The translations under genes were made by a program, and so were the position numbers. Below the pieces are notes generated by a model that worked only from the letters and a program-made list of their open reading frames with translations, searched no databases and was not told the DNA's origin. 29,812 nucleotides of DNA from a virus: positions 1 to 29,812 of the IMG/VR virus record IMGVR_UViG_3300043446_003016; one strand, written 5' to 3'. This document shows positions 1 to 7,513 of the stretch, in pieces. Each line of letters begins with the position of its first letter. Position 1 is the stretch's first letter.

Positions 1-1
1 T

Positions 2-121
2 TCAATCAAAAAAGATCAACCAGCACGTAAAAAATCTTATTGTGCCAGATCAGGTGGTATCAAAGGTACAAGTGATAAGACCTCAGCAAATTATTGGTCA
101 AGAAAGGCATGGGACTGCTAA
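2..121 (+). CDS. C-terminal part of a small Cys-containing phage protein (possible DUF6321-type tail)
   Basis: Only the last 39 codons are in the window; the gene begins upstream. The visible end carries SYCARSGGIKG followed by YWSRKAWDC and a TAA stop. A CARS motif followed by a basic stretch and a terminal W-x-C resembles, from memory, the DUF6321-type ending found on small proteins or domains of aquatic phages, whose function is unknown. The two cysteines and the tryptophans suggest a small folded or metal-binding tail. The next gene starts at the base after this stop and in the same frame. The family name is a recollection, not a search result. Confidence 0.5.
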   Translation, partial: SIKKDQPARKKSYCARSGGIKGTSDKTSANYWSRKAWDC

Positions 122-1432
122 GTGGCACAATTTAGAACCGACCTACACAAGATAGATTCTGGACAAGTATTCACTCGTTATGAAGTGAATATGTTGTCTG
201 ATCGTCTGTCACCATCTGGCACTATGACGGATGCGTTTGGTCGTCTTCGTATCGTAAATCCTGTTACTTTATTTGAAAGCACACATCGTTTTTCTGATAA
301 TGGTCTGTGGGTAACATCAAATACAGCAAGCAATAGTTCATATACTTTTGTTGAAAACCAAAGTACAATTAATATGACTGTTGGCACAACCGCAAATGCT
401 GAAGTTGCCAGAGAAACGACAAAAGTTATGTCTTATCAACCAGGTAAATCTTTGTTGATTATGTCAACATTTGCTATGAACGAACCAAAAGCAAATGTTC
501 GTCAAAGAGTAGGATATTTTGGTCAAAGTAATGGCATTTATCTTGAGAATGATGGTACAACAAATTATTTCGTATTGAGAACAAACACATCAAGCACAGT
601 TACAGAAACAAGAGTTGCACAATCAGATTGGAATGTAGATAAGTTTGACGGTACGGGTTATTCATCACAAAGTGGTGGTGCAGAACACACTGGTGGACTT
701 GACGTAAGTAAAACAAACATTCTTTGGATGGACGTTGAATGGTTAGGTGTTGGTGATGTTCGTTGTGGTTTTGTTGTTGATGGTAAAATGACAATCGCAC
801 ATATATTTCATAATGATAATAAAAATTTAACACCTTACATGACAACGGCCTCTTTGCCATTAAGATATGAAATCAAGAATACTGGAGTTACCGCAAGTAA
901 CTCAACAATGAAGCAAATATGTTCGACAGTCATTTCTGAAGGTGGGTATGAATTGTATGGCTCTCAACAAGCCATTCAAACAGCAATTGGATCACCTATT
1001 GATTTACCAACGCCTGGAACATATTATCCAGTTATTTCACTAAGATTAAAAGCAAATCGTTTAGATGCAATCGTAATTCTTACTGCACTATCAATATTGG
1101 GTATTACGAATAACTCAGTTTATAATTGGCAAGTAAGAGCAGGCGCCAACACCACTGGAGGTGGAACTTGGGTAAGTGCGGGAGATAATTCTTCTGTTGA
1201 ATACAAAATTGATGGCGGTACAATGACTGGCGGTCGTGTATTAGCATCAGGTTTTACTGGTGCAACAATTAGTGCAGCACCAGTTGATATTCTTAAAGAA
1301 GCATTATTCAAATTTCAATTAGAAAGAGACAGTTTCACCAACACTCCATACGAATTAACATTATGTGCTTCTGCTACCCTAAACGGTTCAGACATCTATG
1401 CATCAATGGATTGGGAAGAGATTACAAGATAA
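122..1432 (+). CDS. Putative virion structural protein (436 aa)
   Basis: I read this as a structural protein, probably a fibre, decoration or other appendage component. It is long, rich in Gly, Ser, Thr and Asn with few charged clusters, lacks a signal peptide or membrane segment, and has the beta-rich look of virion surface proteins. Residues 1-60 contain LSPSGTMTDAFGRLRIVNP, a lead-in I associate with structural proteins of T4-like aquatic phages. The start is a GTG placed directly after the upstream TAA (119-121) in the same frame, with no clear Shine-Dalgarno, so translation is probably coupled. An internal ATG at 190 is an alternative that would remove the conserved-looking N-terminus. 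The exact role is unknown. Confidence 0.7.
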   Translation: MAQFRTDLHKIDSGQVFTRYEVNMLSDRLSPSGTMTDAFGRLRIVNPVTLFESTHRFSDNGLWVTSNTASNSSYTFVENQSTINMTVGTTANAEVARETTKVMSYQPGKSLLIMSTFAMNEPKANVRQRVGYFGQSNGIYLENDGTTNYFVLRTNTSSTVTETRVAQSDWNVDKFDGTGYSSQSGGAEHTGGLDVSKTNILWMDVEWLGVGDVRCGFVVDGKMTIAHIFHNDNKNLTPYMTTASLPLRYEIKNTGVTASNSTMKQICSTVISEGGYELYGSQQAIQTAIGSPIDLPTPGTYYPVISLRLKANRLDAIVILTALSILGITNNSVYNWQVRAGANTTGGGTWVSAGDNSSVEYKIDGGTMTGGRVLASGFTGATISAAPVDILKEALFKFQLERDSFTNTPYELTLCASATLNGSDIYASMDWEEITR

Positions 1433-1456
1433 CAAAACTAAATCAGGAGAACTACA

Positions 1457-2479
1457 ATGTCAATTTTTCATGACAAGGCACTGAAAGGTGTCGCAGAAGC
1501 AGCAGCAAAAATCATGGCAGAAACAAGTCATGGTTCAACACCAAAAACCGACAAAGAGAAATCTTTGGCAGCACTAGCACATCCAAAAGATAAGATTACA
1601 CACAAAGATGTGTTGGTTGGTCGTGGTGTGCTGAAGAAAGAAGAAGTTGAACAATTAGACGAAGTTGGTGATACACCAGCAGGTAGAAAAGCACTTGGTT
1701 CATATGTAAGCAAAGCAATTGCAGACAAGACAAAAAACCGCACAAAAGGTCTGCGTAAGGCAACATCACGCATGTACAAAGATGATTACTATGGTAAAAA
1801 GAATGAAGAAGTTGAAGCATCAGAACAAGAGCAACTGAACGAAGCATTTCCAACTGTAGCAGATGCTAAGAAGCGCATGGATGCTGGTAAGACAGCAACA
1901 GGTTCAGTCACAAAGACAGCAACAGGTCTTGTACATAAGCGTGACTACAAAGATGACGATGATGAAGATGATACACCAAAGAAAAAAGGTGGTTATGGTG
2001 CCCGTCAAAACTACAAGCGTTCAACACGTGTCAATGAGTCAGCATCATTTACAGAAATGCTTGAACTGTACAATGAGCATGGTCTGAAAGTTCTAGCACC
2101 AATTGAAACTGAAGAGATGGACATTGACGGTACAAAAATTGAAGTGCTTGATGCCGACAAGGTAAATGGCTTTGTTGAAACCATCGTTGAAGAGCCAACA
2201 AATGACGAGTGGACAAAAGAATATGAAGACCAAAAAGCAAGTTTTGAAGCTAAGAAGAAACAACCAAAAATTGCTGCTGGTAAAACTGTCGGTGTAAAGA
2301 CAATGCCAGAATCAGTTGAGCAAATTGATGAGCGTGAACTGACAAAAGGTGAAGCAAAGAAGAAAGAAGATTATGTAATGGGTATGAAGAAAAAACTTTC
2401 TGGTTTCAAACAGCGTTACGGTGAACGTGCAAAGTCGGTAATGTATGCCACCGCAACCAAAATGGCTAAGAAAGACTAG
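1457..2479 (+). CDS. Modular phage protein with VEQLDE-type linkers (340 aa), possible head-core or internal protein
   Basis: This is a charged, Lys/Glu-rich mosaic protein. Visible modules are DTPAGRKALGSYVSKA (about 72-87), a segment with TATGSVTKTATGLVHKRDYK (146-165), an acidic run (165-172), a small mixed-charge domain (196-265), and a C-terminal module with FKQRYGERAKSVMYATATK (317-335). Segments are joined by short acidic linkers, VEQLDE (64-69) and VEQIDE (287-292). These modules recur in different orders in aquatic T4-like phage proteins, as far as I know. Their glutamate-rich linkers look like prohead-protease sites, which is inference. The start has a good Shine-Dalgarno (AGGAG, 7 bp upstream). 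The next gene shares the same linker and follows after 2 bp, so the two probably work together. Confidence 0.65.
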   Translation: MSIFHDKALKGVAEAAAKIMAETSHGSTPKTDKEKSLAALAHPKDKITHKDVLVGRGVLKKEEVEQLDEVGDTPAGRKALGSYVSKAIADKTKNRTKGLRKATSRMYKDDYYGKKNEEVEASEQEQLNEAFPTVADAKKRMDAGKTATGSVTKTATGLVHKRDYKDDDDEDDTPKKKGGYGARQNYKRSTRVNESASFTEMLELYNEHGLKVLAPIETEEMDIDGTKIEVLDADKVNGFVETIVEEPTNDEWTKEYEDQKASFEAKKKQPKIAAGKTVGVKTMPESVEQIDERELTKGEAKKKEDYVMGMKKKLSGFKQRYGERAKSVMYATATKMAKKD

Positions 2480-2481
2480 TC

Positions 2482-3972
2482 ATGTCAGTCGCCGATAAAC
2501 TACATCAACGACAAATGGCTCTGCGTAAGAAGTCGGGACTACCACATCCCGACTATTACAAAGAACTAGGTCATTCTTACAGCATTTCTGATGACAGAGA
2601 AAGACTTGCAAAGCAGGCCGAAATCAAAAAGAAATATAAAGTTGAATCAGTTGAACAACTTGATGAGATGCCAGAGTCAAGCATGAAGACACGTGATGTA
2701 CATGCTCATCTGAAAAAATCTGGTTGGTCACTGAAGAGAACTTCTGGTGGTCATGATGTATACGGCCATCCTAAGTCAAAAGAAAACATTTCTGTGCCAA
2801 GACATAAACAACTCAAAGCACCATTGATTCGTGGTATCATGAAAGCATCAAGAGTTTCTGAAGAGACAGAAGTGAATGAACAAATTCAAACTGGAAGAAT
2901 TTCATATGAATTGTTCAAAAAAGGCAGACATGTTTCTGGACCTTCAAAAAAACCATTTCAATCTTTCACTCAAGCATCACCTAGAGTAAACGAGGAACAT
3001 ATGAAAGAAGCAAAAGACCCACGTGAATACGATTACGAAGGCGATATGGCAATGTCACAACTTCGTTCGTTAATGTTCAATGCACAAGATTTGATTGACA
3101 TGATGGATGATAACACAAATCTTCCTGAATGGGTACAATCAAAGATTACATTGGCTGAAGATTATATTTCTACAGCGGCAAACTATCTGCGTGGTGAATT
3201 GAGCGAAGCAGCAAATCCTGCACAACAGGCAGCAATTGCTATCAACATGAAGAAAAAAGGTATCAAGCCTAAGGGTATGAAAGAAGAAGTTAAGCGATAT
3301 GTTCCTTCTCCACATGGTACTCCTGTTGCAAAGAAACCAAAAGGTGAATATGAACGCAAGGTTGACAAGTATTTGAAAAAGAAATACAACAAAGAAGAAG
3401 TTGAACTGACAGAAGGCCGTCCATCACAGCGTCATCCACTAGAAGGTCATGAGTATCATAAGAAATCTAATGAAGCGTTAGTTCACATTGCCAAAGATGC
3501 ACATGAAGCAGCAGAAGCAATGAAGAGTCATAACACAACAGCAGAAAACAAGTATCGTGACCAAGCAAATGATTCTGCGACTGTAAGACATTGGAGAAAA
3601 AAGAATGGCATGCCTGATTGGTACAAAAAGAAGTATGGTCATGTCAACGAAGAGATTGAGTATCTTGAAGAGAAGAATGCTCCGACCAATCCTGCATTGT
3701 GGTCTAAAGCAAAAGCACTAGCAAAACAAAAGTTTGATGTGTATCCTTCTGCATATGCCAACGGTTGGGCATCAAAGTGGTACAAGTCAAAGGGGGGTGG
3801 CTGGAAGACTGTAAGTGAAGCCGTTGACGAGCCAAGTGCAGCAGCAAGAACTCTATCCCGTAAAGCACAAATCGTAAGAGATGCTGCAAAAGGAAAAAAG
3901 CAAGAACAAGAAGAGGCATCGGACAAGTTTCAAAAAGACCCCGAATTGTCTAGCGATATGCAGAAAACATAA
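2482..3972 (+). CDS. Modular phage protein with HicA-like domain and DUF5872-like C-terminal module (496 aa)
   Basis: A second mosaic protein. Residues 55-62 hold VESVEQLDE-type linker sequence. Residues about 69-123 resemble a HicA/YcfA mRNA-interferase fold: KKSGWSLKRTSGGHDVYGHP followed by VPRHKQLKAPLIRGIMK, with the usual Gly-His (H91) retained. Residues 179-240 form a helical module starting DPREYDYEGDMAMSQLRS. Residues 318-388 are another helical module. Residues 402-442 contain KFDVYPSAYANGWASKWYK before KGGGW, matching my memory of DUF5872. Linkers EEVELTEG and EEIEYLEE separate modules. No HicB antitoxin lies nearby, so the HicA-like unit may be a structural or RNA-binding reuse. The gene follows the related protein by 2 bp and ends at a late-type promoter. 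Confidence 0.65.
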   Translation: MSVADKLHQRQMALRKKSGLPHPDYYKELGHSYSISDDRERLAKQAEIKKKYKVESVEQLDEMPESSMKTRDVHAHLKKSGWSLKRTSGGHDVYGHPKSKENISVPRHKQLKAPLIRGIMKASRVSEETEVNEQIQTGRISYELFKKGRHVSGPSKKPFQSFTQASPRVNEEHMKEAKDPREYDYEGDMAMSQLRSLMFNAQDLIDMMDDNTNLPEWVQSKITLAEDYISTAANYLRGELSEAANPAQQAAIAINMKKKGIKPKGMKEEVKRYVPSPHGTPVAKKPKGEYERKVDKYLKKKYNKEEVELTEGRPSQRHPLEGHEYHKKSNEALVHIAKDAHEAAEAMKSHNTTAENKYRDQANDSATVRHWRKKNGMPDWYKKKYGHVNEEIEYLEEKNAPTNPALWSKAKALAKQKFDVYPSAYANGWASKWYKSKGGGWKTVSEAVDEPSAAARTLSRKAQIVRDAAKGKKQEQEEASDKFQKDPELSSDMQKT

Positions 3973-3975
3973 ATA
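3968..3975 (+). promoter_or_regulatory. T4-late-like promoter octamer CATAAATA
   Basis: CATAAATA matches the T4 late promoter consensus TATAAATA at 7 of 8 positions. It overlaps the stop codon of the upstream gene and would start transcription near 3981. That leaves a short leader with AGGAG (3993-3997) six bases before the ATG at 4004. The position between two virion-type genes fits late expression. The same octamer recurs at 5729. Confidence 0.5.
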
Positions 3976-4003
3976 AACAATCAAAGATTTATAGGAGAAA
4001 AAC

Positions 4004-4582
4004 ATGCCACTTTGGGGAAATGTAGACGCATCTAACAATGCTCCAAACTTTTCGGGTCTAACAGGCTACGATGTATCAACCACTGGTGAAAGTATAGCTA
4101 ATTCGGAAACTTCATCAGTATTTGGTAACACATACATGAGTGCAACCCGCACAAATGTAGAGTTTGGTGTATTCGGTATAGATACGACAGAAGAGCCACT
4201 TATCACTGACGGTCAACCAACACATGCTGGTTGGGTAGCTCGTACAAAAGGTTCTGGTCCTGTTGTGTCAGTTACAGCAAACACTGGCGCTGTAGGTCCA
4301 GCAGCATCGGCCTGCACATATACACTGGTATTGTCTGGTGGTGGTACAAATAACACCTCTGCACAAGTCAGCGTAACGACTGCTGCTACTGGTAGAATTT
4401 CTAGCATCTCAGTTTCAAATGCTGGTCTGTATACTGGTACACCAACAGCGAACACATTTGGAAACACTGCATTCACCTTTACAATGGGTGGACGCAATGG
4501 TCGCACCACATTTGAAACTCTAGTAGCAATGGGTTCAATGACTGGTGACGCATCTGATGACGCTATTGCACCTGACTCTTGA
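4004..4582 (+). CDS. Putative virion-associated protein (192 aa)
   Basis: A Gly/Ser/Thr/Asn-rich protein beginning MPLWGNVDASNNAPNF and ending with a GGRNGRTTFETLVAMG motif. That start and end pattern is one I recognise from small structural proteins of aquatic T4-like phages, with a variable beta-rich centre (about 85-150) between conserved ends. No signal peptide, membrane segment or catalytic motif is visible. It has a good Shine-Dalgarno (AGGAG), its own late-like promoter upstream and a hairpin terminator downstream, so it may be a separately transcribed and abundant late product. The function is unknown. Confidence 0.65.
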   Translation: MPLWGNVDASNNAPNFSGLTGYDVSTTGESIANSETSSVFGNTYMSATRTNVEFGVFGIDTTEEPLITDGQPTHAGWVARTKGSGPVVSVTANTGAVGPAASACTYTLVLSGGGTNNTSAQVSVTTAATGRISSISVSNAGLYTGTPTANTFGNTAFTFTMGGRNGRTTFETLVAMGSMTGDASDDAIAPDS

Positions 4583-4590
4583 TTGAATTG

Positions 4591-4612
4591 GCGGCTGGCT
4601 TCGGTCAGCCGC
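4591..4612 (+). terminator. Hairpin terminator with cUUCGg tetraloop
   Basis: GCGGCTGGC and GTCAGCCGC-side bases form a 9-bp stem (one G-T wobble) closed by a C(TTCG)G loop, followed by ATTTATTA. The UUCG tetraloop is typical of stable phage terminators. There is no long T-run, so termination may be partial, and the next gene starts only 8 bases after the stem. Confidence 0.65.
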
Positions 4613-4619
4613 ATTTATT

Positions 4620-5012
4620 ATGTCGTTTGAGAATCTGACTGAAGAAAATATTATGTTATATGCTGCAAAGGCTTATGATAGGCCTAATTGCATCATGAGT
4701 GAGTTCACTGAGGACATGAAGCGATTAAATTATCTCAAACGATTATTCAGACGTTACTCTAAACATGGTGAAATGCGTGAGCGACTGATACTCAATCACA
4801 TTGTTGTTTTGTACAATATTTTTGGTCCTGAAGTATCGACGAGAATAATGTTTTATCACACCAACAAAAGTGATTATAGTATTCTCAAAACATATTTGAT
4901 ATTTTTGAATCTCATGCCCGAAAGAGTTCGTGGCATCAACGGCACAGACATCATATCATCAGAAATACCGATTGATATGAATGTCGCAGAAGTTCTCAGA
5001 AATCTAAAATGA
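4620..5012 (+). CDS. Conserved phage protein of unknown function (130 aa), DUF7207-like
   Basis: A compact, mostly helical protein starting MSFENLTEENIMLYAAKAYD and containing DMKRLNYLKRLFRRYSKHG. Proteins of this length and opening are frequent in T4-like aquatic phages; I associate them with DUF7207, but that is from memory. The middle (about 60-100) is rich in Ile, Leu and Tyr and looks like a buried helical core. No membrane segment or catalytic motif is seen. The ATG lies just behind the hairpin terminator and lacks a clear Shine-Dalgarno. Its stop overlaps the next start by 4 bp, so the two are translationally coupled. Confidence 0.65.
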   Translation: MSFENLTEENIMLYAAKAYDRPNCIMSEFTEDMKRLNYLKRLFRRYSKHGEMRERLILNHIVVLYNIFGPEVSTRIMFYHTNKSDYSILKTYLIFLNLMPERVRGINGTDIISSEIPIDMNVAEVLRNLK

Positions 5013-5725
5013 TAATCGGACCTGGCATCACAATCACTGGTGGAATCTACGTTGATTCACAGATACCAGTTAGTGGTGTTTATACATTAAACACTGGCAC
5101 AAAGGCGCCCGTTCTGGGTGCTGGCGCACAAAGTCCATTTCCCGCATCTGGTTGGACATCTATCATTTCATCAACTGGTGATGATGCAAATACAAATGTG
5201 ACTTTACCATTTACATGGACATACAATAATACTGGTTATACTAGTTTTTTTCCAAACTCAAATTACTATGTAACATTCGGTTCAGGCTCAAATCAATTCA
5301 ATGGTCTAAGTGCATCTTCACCTGCTCTCAATAAAATATTTTTTGCCGCCGCAGATAATTCATGGCAAAGAGTTTCAAGTTTTACTTCGGGTACAGACTA
5401 TAAGAGGTTGCGTTGGGAAGGAACATCATCAACAACTGGCACACCGGGCAGCCCCAACATGGTGTATGAATTAACATTTTTTAACCCAAGTCTGACTGGT
5501 GGCAGTCCTTGGATTGAATTGTTGGTTGGTGTACAAGCAAGAGGTAATAATAATGTTGGTGTCATTTCCGGTTTGTACAGTTCTACAGCAAAACTCACAG
5601 GCGGTGATTTGGGACCATCAAATCGTGGTGTAACTGCCAATCAAAGTTATGTTATGGTTGGAGATAGCACAGGCACAAATTGGACTGTATATACTGGCTA
5701 TAATGTTGGTGGAACAGGGTACTAA
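5009..5725 (+). CDS. Putative virion fibre/adhesin-like protein (238 aa)
   Basis: A Gly/Ser/Thr/Asn-rich protein opening MIIGPGITITGGIYV, followed by a globular part with NSNYYVTFGSGS and LSASSPALNKIFFAAADNSW. This combination is one I recognise in repeat-bearing structural proteins of T4-like cyanophages and relatives, where it probably forms a beta-sandwich exposed on the particle. There is no signal peptide, membrane segment or enzyme motif. It overlaps the upstream gene by 4 bp and is followed by a late-like promoter at 5729. A role in host contact is inference from composition. Confidence 0.6.
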   Translation: MIIGPGITITGGIYVDSQIPVSGVYTLNTGTKAPVLGAGAQSPFPASGWTSIISSTGDDANTNVTLPFTWTYNNTGYTSFFPNSNYYVTFGSGSNQFNGLSASSPALNKIFFAAADNSWQRVSSFTSGTDYKRLRWEGTSSTTGTPGSPNMVYELTFFNPSLTGGSPWIELLVGVQARGNNNVGVISGLYSSTAKLTGGDLGPSNRGVTANQSYVMVGDSTGTNWTVYTGYNVGGTGY

Positions 5726-5728
5726 TAA

Positions 5729-5736
5729 CATAAATA
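5729..5736 (+). promoter_or_regulatory. T4-late-like promoter octamer CATAAATA
   Basis: Identical to the octamer at 3968 (7 of 8 matches to TATAAATA). With the T4 geometry, in which +1 lies six bases after the last A, transcription would begin at 5742, exactly the A of the next gene's ATG. That gene has no Shine-Dalgarno, so this promoter would give a leaderless message. It is well placed to drive the lysis genes late in infection. Confidence 0.5.
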
Positions 5737-5741
5737 AAACT

Positions 5742-5975
5742 ATGTCTAACGAATTCAAAAAAGAATGTGGTGCAGGTTATTATTGGTGTAGCACCGATAA
5801 AGTCTGTAAACCACTCAAAGAAGATGCTGGTGCTATGGGCGCACCAGCAAACGCAGTCGGCGGTGGTGCTATTGCCGGACTTGGTGTAGGACCACAGGGT
5901 GAACCTGGTGTCAAGAAACGCAAGACTGCGACATTCATTTCATTCCTAAAGAGAAAATCAAATGTGGCTTCTTAG
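5742..5975 (+). CDS. Small Cys-containing phage protein with collagen-like tail segment (77 aa)
   Basis: Begins MSNEFKKECGAGYYWCSTDKVCK, a GYYxC(x)nDKxCK module common in aquatic T4-like phages, and continues with Gly-rich AVGGGAIAGLGVGPQGEPGVKKRK. The three cysteines could form a small disulphide or metal knuckle. An in-frame extension back to 5649 exists, but it would lie inside the upstream gene and break the conserved opening, so I place the start at 5742. No Shine-Dalgarno is visible, and the predicted late transcription start coincides with the ATG. It overlaps the i-spanin gene by 14 bp. Function unknown; virion association is likely by family context. Confidence 0.7.
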   Translation: MSNEFKKECGAGYYWCSTDKVCKPLKEDAGAMGAPANAVGGGAIAGLGVGPQGEPGVKKRKTATFISFLKRKSNVAS

Positions 5976-6399
5976 TTTTTTGCCCTCTGGTTTTCTTCTA
6001 TTCATTATTAATACAGTTTTAGTTTGTGGTGTCATAGGCACCATCTTAGGTTTCATAGGTAGCAGACTATTATTCATTAGCAACTATGCGAACATAATCA
6101 AATATGTTTCCATAGCACTGCTCTGTGTCGGTATATATTGGAAAGGAGGCTATAGCGTAGAGCAAGAATGGCGTCAACGAGTGGCTGAACTAGAGGAGAA
6201 AGTGAAAGATGCAGAAGCGAAATCACAGCAGACAAATGTTGTTATTGAAACGCAAATCAGAGAGAGAACAAAGAGAGTCGTTGAAAAACGAGAGATTATT
6301 GTCCAAAAGATTAAGGAAGTGGAAAAAGTTATTGATGCGAAGTGTGAACTTGATCCCAACGTAGTAAGTATTTTGAACGAAGCAGCCAAGAAGCCATGA
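5962..6399 (+). CDS. Putative inner-membrane spanin, i-spanin/Rz-like (145 aa)
   Basis: Two hydrophobic segments (about 5-40 and 46-60) are followed by a long charged coiled coil from about 64 to 125, ending in KCELDPNVVSILNEAAKKP. An N-terminal anchor followed by a periplasmic coiled coil is the Rz/i-spanin plan, although i-spanins usually have one membrane segment rather than two. The next gene overlaps by 4 bp and encodes a small lipoprotein, exactly the Rz/Rz1 arrangement, and an endolysin follows. In this scheme the pair fuses inner and outer membranes after the wall is cut. Confidence 0.7.
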   Translation: MWLLSFLPSGFLLFIINTVLVCGVIGTILGFIGSRLLFISNYANIIKYVSIALLCVGIYWKGGYSVEQEWRQRVAELEEKVKDAEAKSQQTNVVIETQIRERTKRVVEKREIIVQKIKEVEKVIDAKCELDPNVVSILNEAAKKP

Positions 6400-6656
6400 A
6401 AAAATTACTTATAGTCTTATTGCTGTCTGGCTGTAGCACTACCGTGCCAGTGGCTCGTAAGTTTCCTGAAATGCCAGAATCACTAGGAAAACCTTGCCCG
6501 CCACTGACACAACTAAAAGAAGACACGACCAAACTGAGTGATGTGATTACGGTCGTATCTGACAACTACATGGAGTATCATAAGTGTAGTGACAAAGTTG
6601 ACATGTGGATAGAATGGTATAGATTACAAAAGGAGATTTTTGATTCCGTAAAATAA
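6396..6656 (+). CDS. Putative outer-membrane spanin, o-spanin/Rz1-like lipoprotein (86 aa)
   Basis: The N-terminus MKKLLIVLLLSGCSTT is a lipoprotein signal with lipobox LSGC, so Cys13 would be lipidated and the mature protein held in the outer membrane. The mature part has the Pro-containing stretch PEMPESLGKPCPPL followed by a short helix, as in Rz1-type spanins. It starts inside the stop of the i-spanin gene (ATGA) and precedes the endolysin by 15 bp. The sequence itself is not strongly conserved in o-spanins, so the call rests on lipobox, size, proline content and position. Confidence 0.75.
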   Translation: MKKLLIVLLLSGCSTTVPVARKFPEMPESLGKPCPPLTQLKEDTTKLSDVITVVSDNYMEYHKCSDKVDMWIEWYRLQKEIFDSVK

Positions 6657-6671
6657 TACCTGAGGATACAC

Positions 6672-7289
6672 ATGGAACTCACAAAAGAACAATTAAAACA
6701 ATTACTACCAAAAAACCCATATATTGATCAGTGGCACAAAGCATTAAGCCAATTACTTCCAGATTATGAAATCAATACGCCACAGCGTATTGCATCGTTT
6801 ATTGCACAATGCTCACATGAGTCTGGTGGTTTTGTTTTTCTCACAGAGAACTTGAACTACAAAGCAGAAAGTCTGATGAAAATATTTGGAAAGTATTTTC
6901 CAGATATGGCAACTGCAAAAGCATATGAAAAGAAACCAGAGAAAATTGCTAATCGTATTTACGCCGACCGTATGGGTAATGGCAACGAAGCATCTGGTGA
7001 CGGCTACAAATACCGTGGCCGTGGACTGATTCAACTGACTGGCAAAACAAACTATACTTGGTTTGCCGCTTCATTAGAAATATCTCCTGAAGAAGCAGCA
7101 GAATATACACAAACATTTGAAGGCGCTGCACAATCTGCATGTTGGTTTTGGGAAACAAACAAACTGAATCAATGGGCAGATAAAGGTGATATTCTGACCA
7201 TGACTAAGAGAATTAATGGTGGCACCATAGGACTTGAAGACCGCAAGAAACATTATGAACATGCACTTCATGTTCTAGGAGTACACTGA
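6672..7289 (+). CDS. Endolysin, glycoside hydrolase family 19 (chitinase-like) (205 aa)
   Basis: Peptidoglycan hydrolase that cuts the glycan strands for lysis. The GH19 fold is recognisable: AQCSHESGGF carries the general-acid Glu50, and GDGYKYRGRGLIQLTGKTNY (109-128) is the conserved substrate-cleft motif, followed by ACWFWE and the RINGG segment near the C-terminus. About 200 residues is the normal size for single-domain phage GH19 endolysins, and no separate cell-wall-binding domain is present. It has no signal peptide, so it needs a holin to reach the wall. It lies directly behind the spanin pair, with a GAGGA-type ribosome site upstream, and its stop overlaps the next lipoprotein start. 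Confidence 0.92.
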   Translation: MELTKEQLKQLLPKNPYIDQWHKALSQLLPDYEINTPQRIASFIAQCSHESGGFVFLTENLNYKAESLMKIFGKYFPDMATAKAYEKKPEKIANRIYADRMGNGNEASGDGYKYRGRGLIQLTGKTNYTWFAASLEISPEEAAEYTQTFEGAAQSACWFWETNKLNQWADKGDILTMTKRINGGTIGLEDRKKHYEHALHVLGVH

Positions 7290-7513
7290 TGAAATATCTA
7301 GTCCTTCTATTGTTACCATTACTGGTTGCTTGTGAAGAAAGATATCGTTATCCATGTCAAGACCCAGAAAATTGGGAACAGAAACAATGTAAAAAACCAT
7401 ACTGTAGCGCAAACGGAACTTGTCCAGAAGATTTGACACATTACGAAAAAAATAAAGTCGGTCAACCTTCACAACCAATGCTACAAGTTCCAAGTAAAGG
7501 AGAATGCAAATGA
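7289..7513 (+). CDS. Small Cys-rich lipoprotein of the lysis region (74 aa)
   Basis: MKYLVLLLLPLLVAC is a lipoprotein signal with lipobox LVAC, so Cys15 is the likely lipid anchor. The mature protein has about six further cysteines (YPCQDPENW, QCKKPYC, GTCPED, GECK) that could make disulphides in the periplasm. The start overlaps the endolysin stop (TGATG). Similar short lipoproteins occur beside endolysins in aquatic T4-like phages. It may regulate lysis, protect the envelope or act as an extra spanin-like factor. None of these roles can be read from the sequence. Confidence 0.75.
   Translation: MKYLVLLLLPLLVACEERYRYPCQDPENWEQKQCKKPYCSANGTCPEDLTHYEKNKVGQPSQPMLQVPSKGECK

Noticed and set aside
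1946-1972. Residues DYKDDDDE in the 340-aa mosaic protein look like a FLAG epitope (DYKDDDDK).
   Set aside because: The last residue differs, and the stretch continues a KRDYKDD module followed by an acidic run. It is a natural coincidence, not an engineered tag.
4213-4614. Minus-strand reading frame of 133 codons opposite the 192-aa virion-like gene.
   Set aside because: It has no ribosome site, crosses the hairpin terminator and mirrors Gly/Ala codons of the + gene.
5649-5741. In-frame upstream extension of the small gene at 5742.
   Set aside because: It lies within the end of the upstream structural gene, lacks a ribosome site and would precede the conserved MSNEFKKECGAGYYWC opening.
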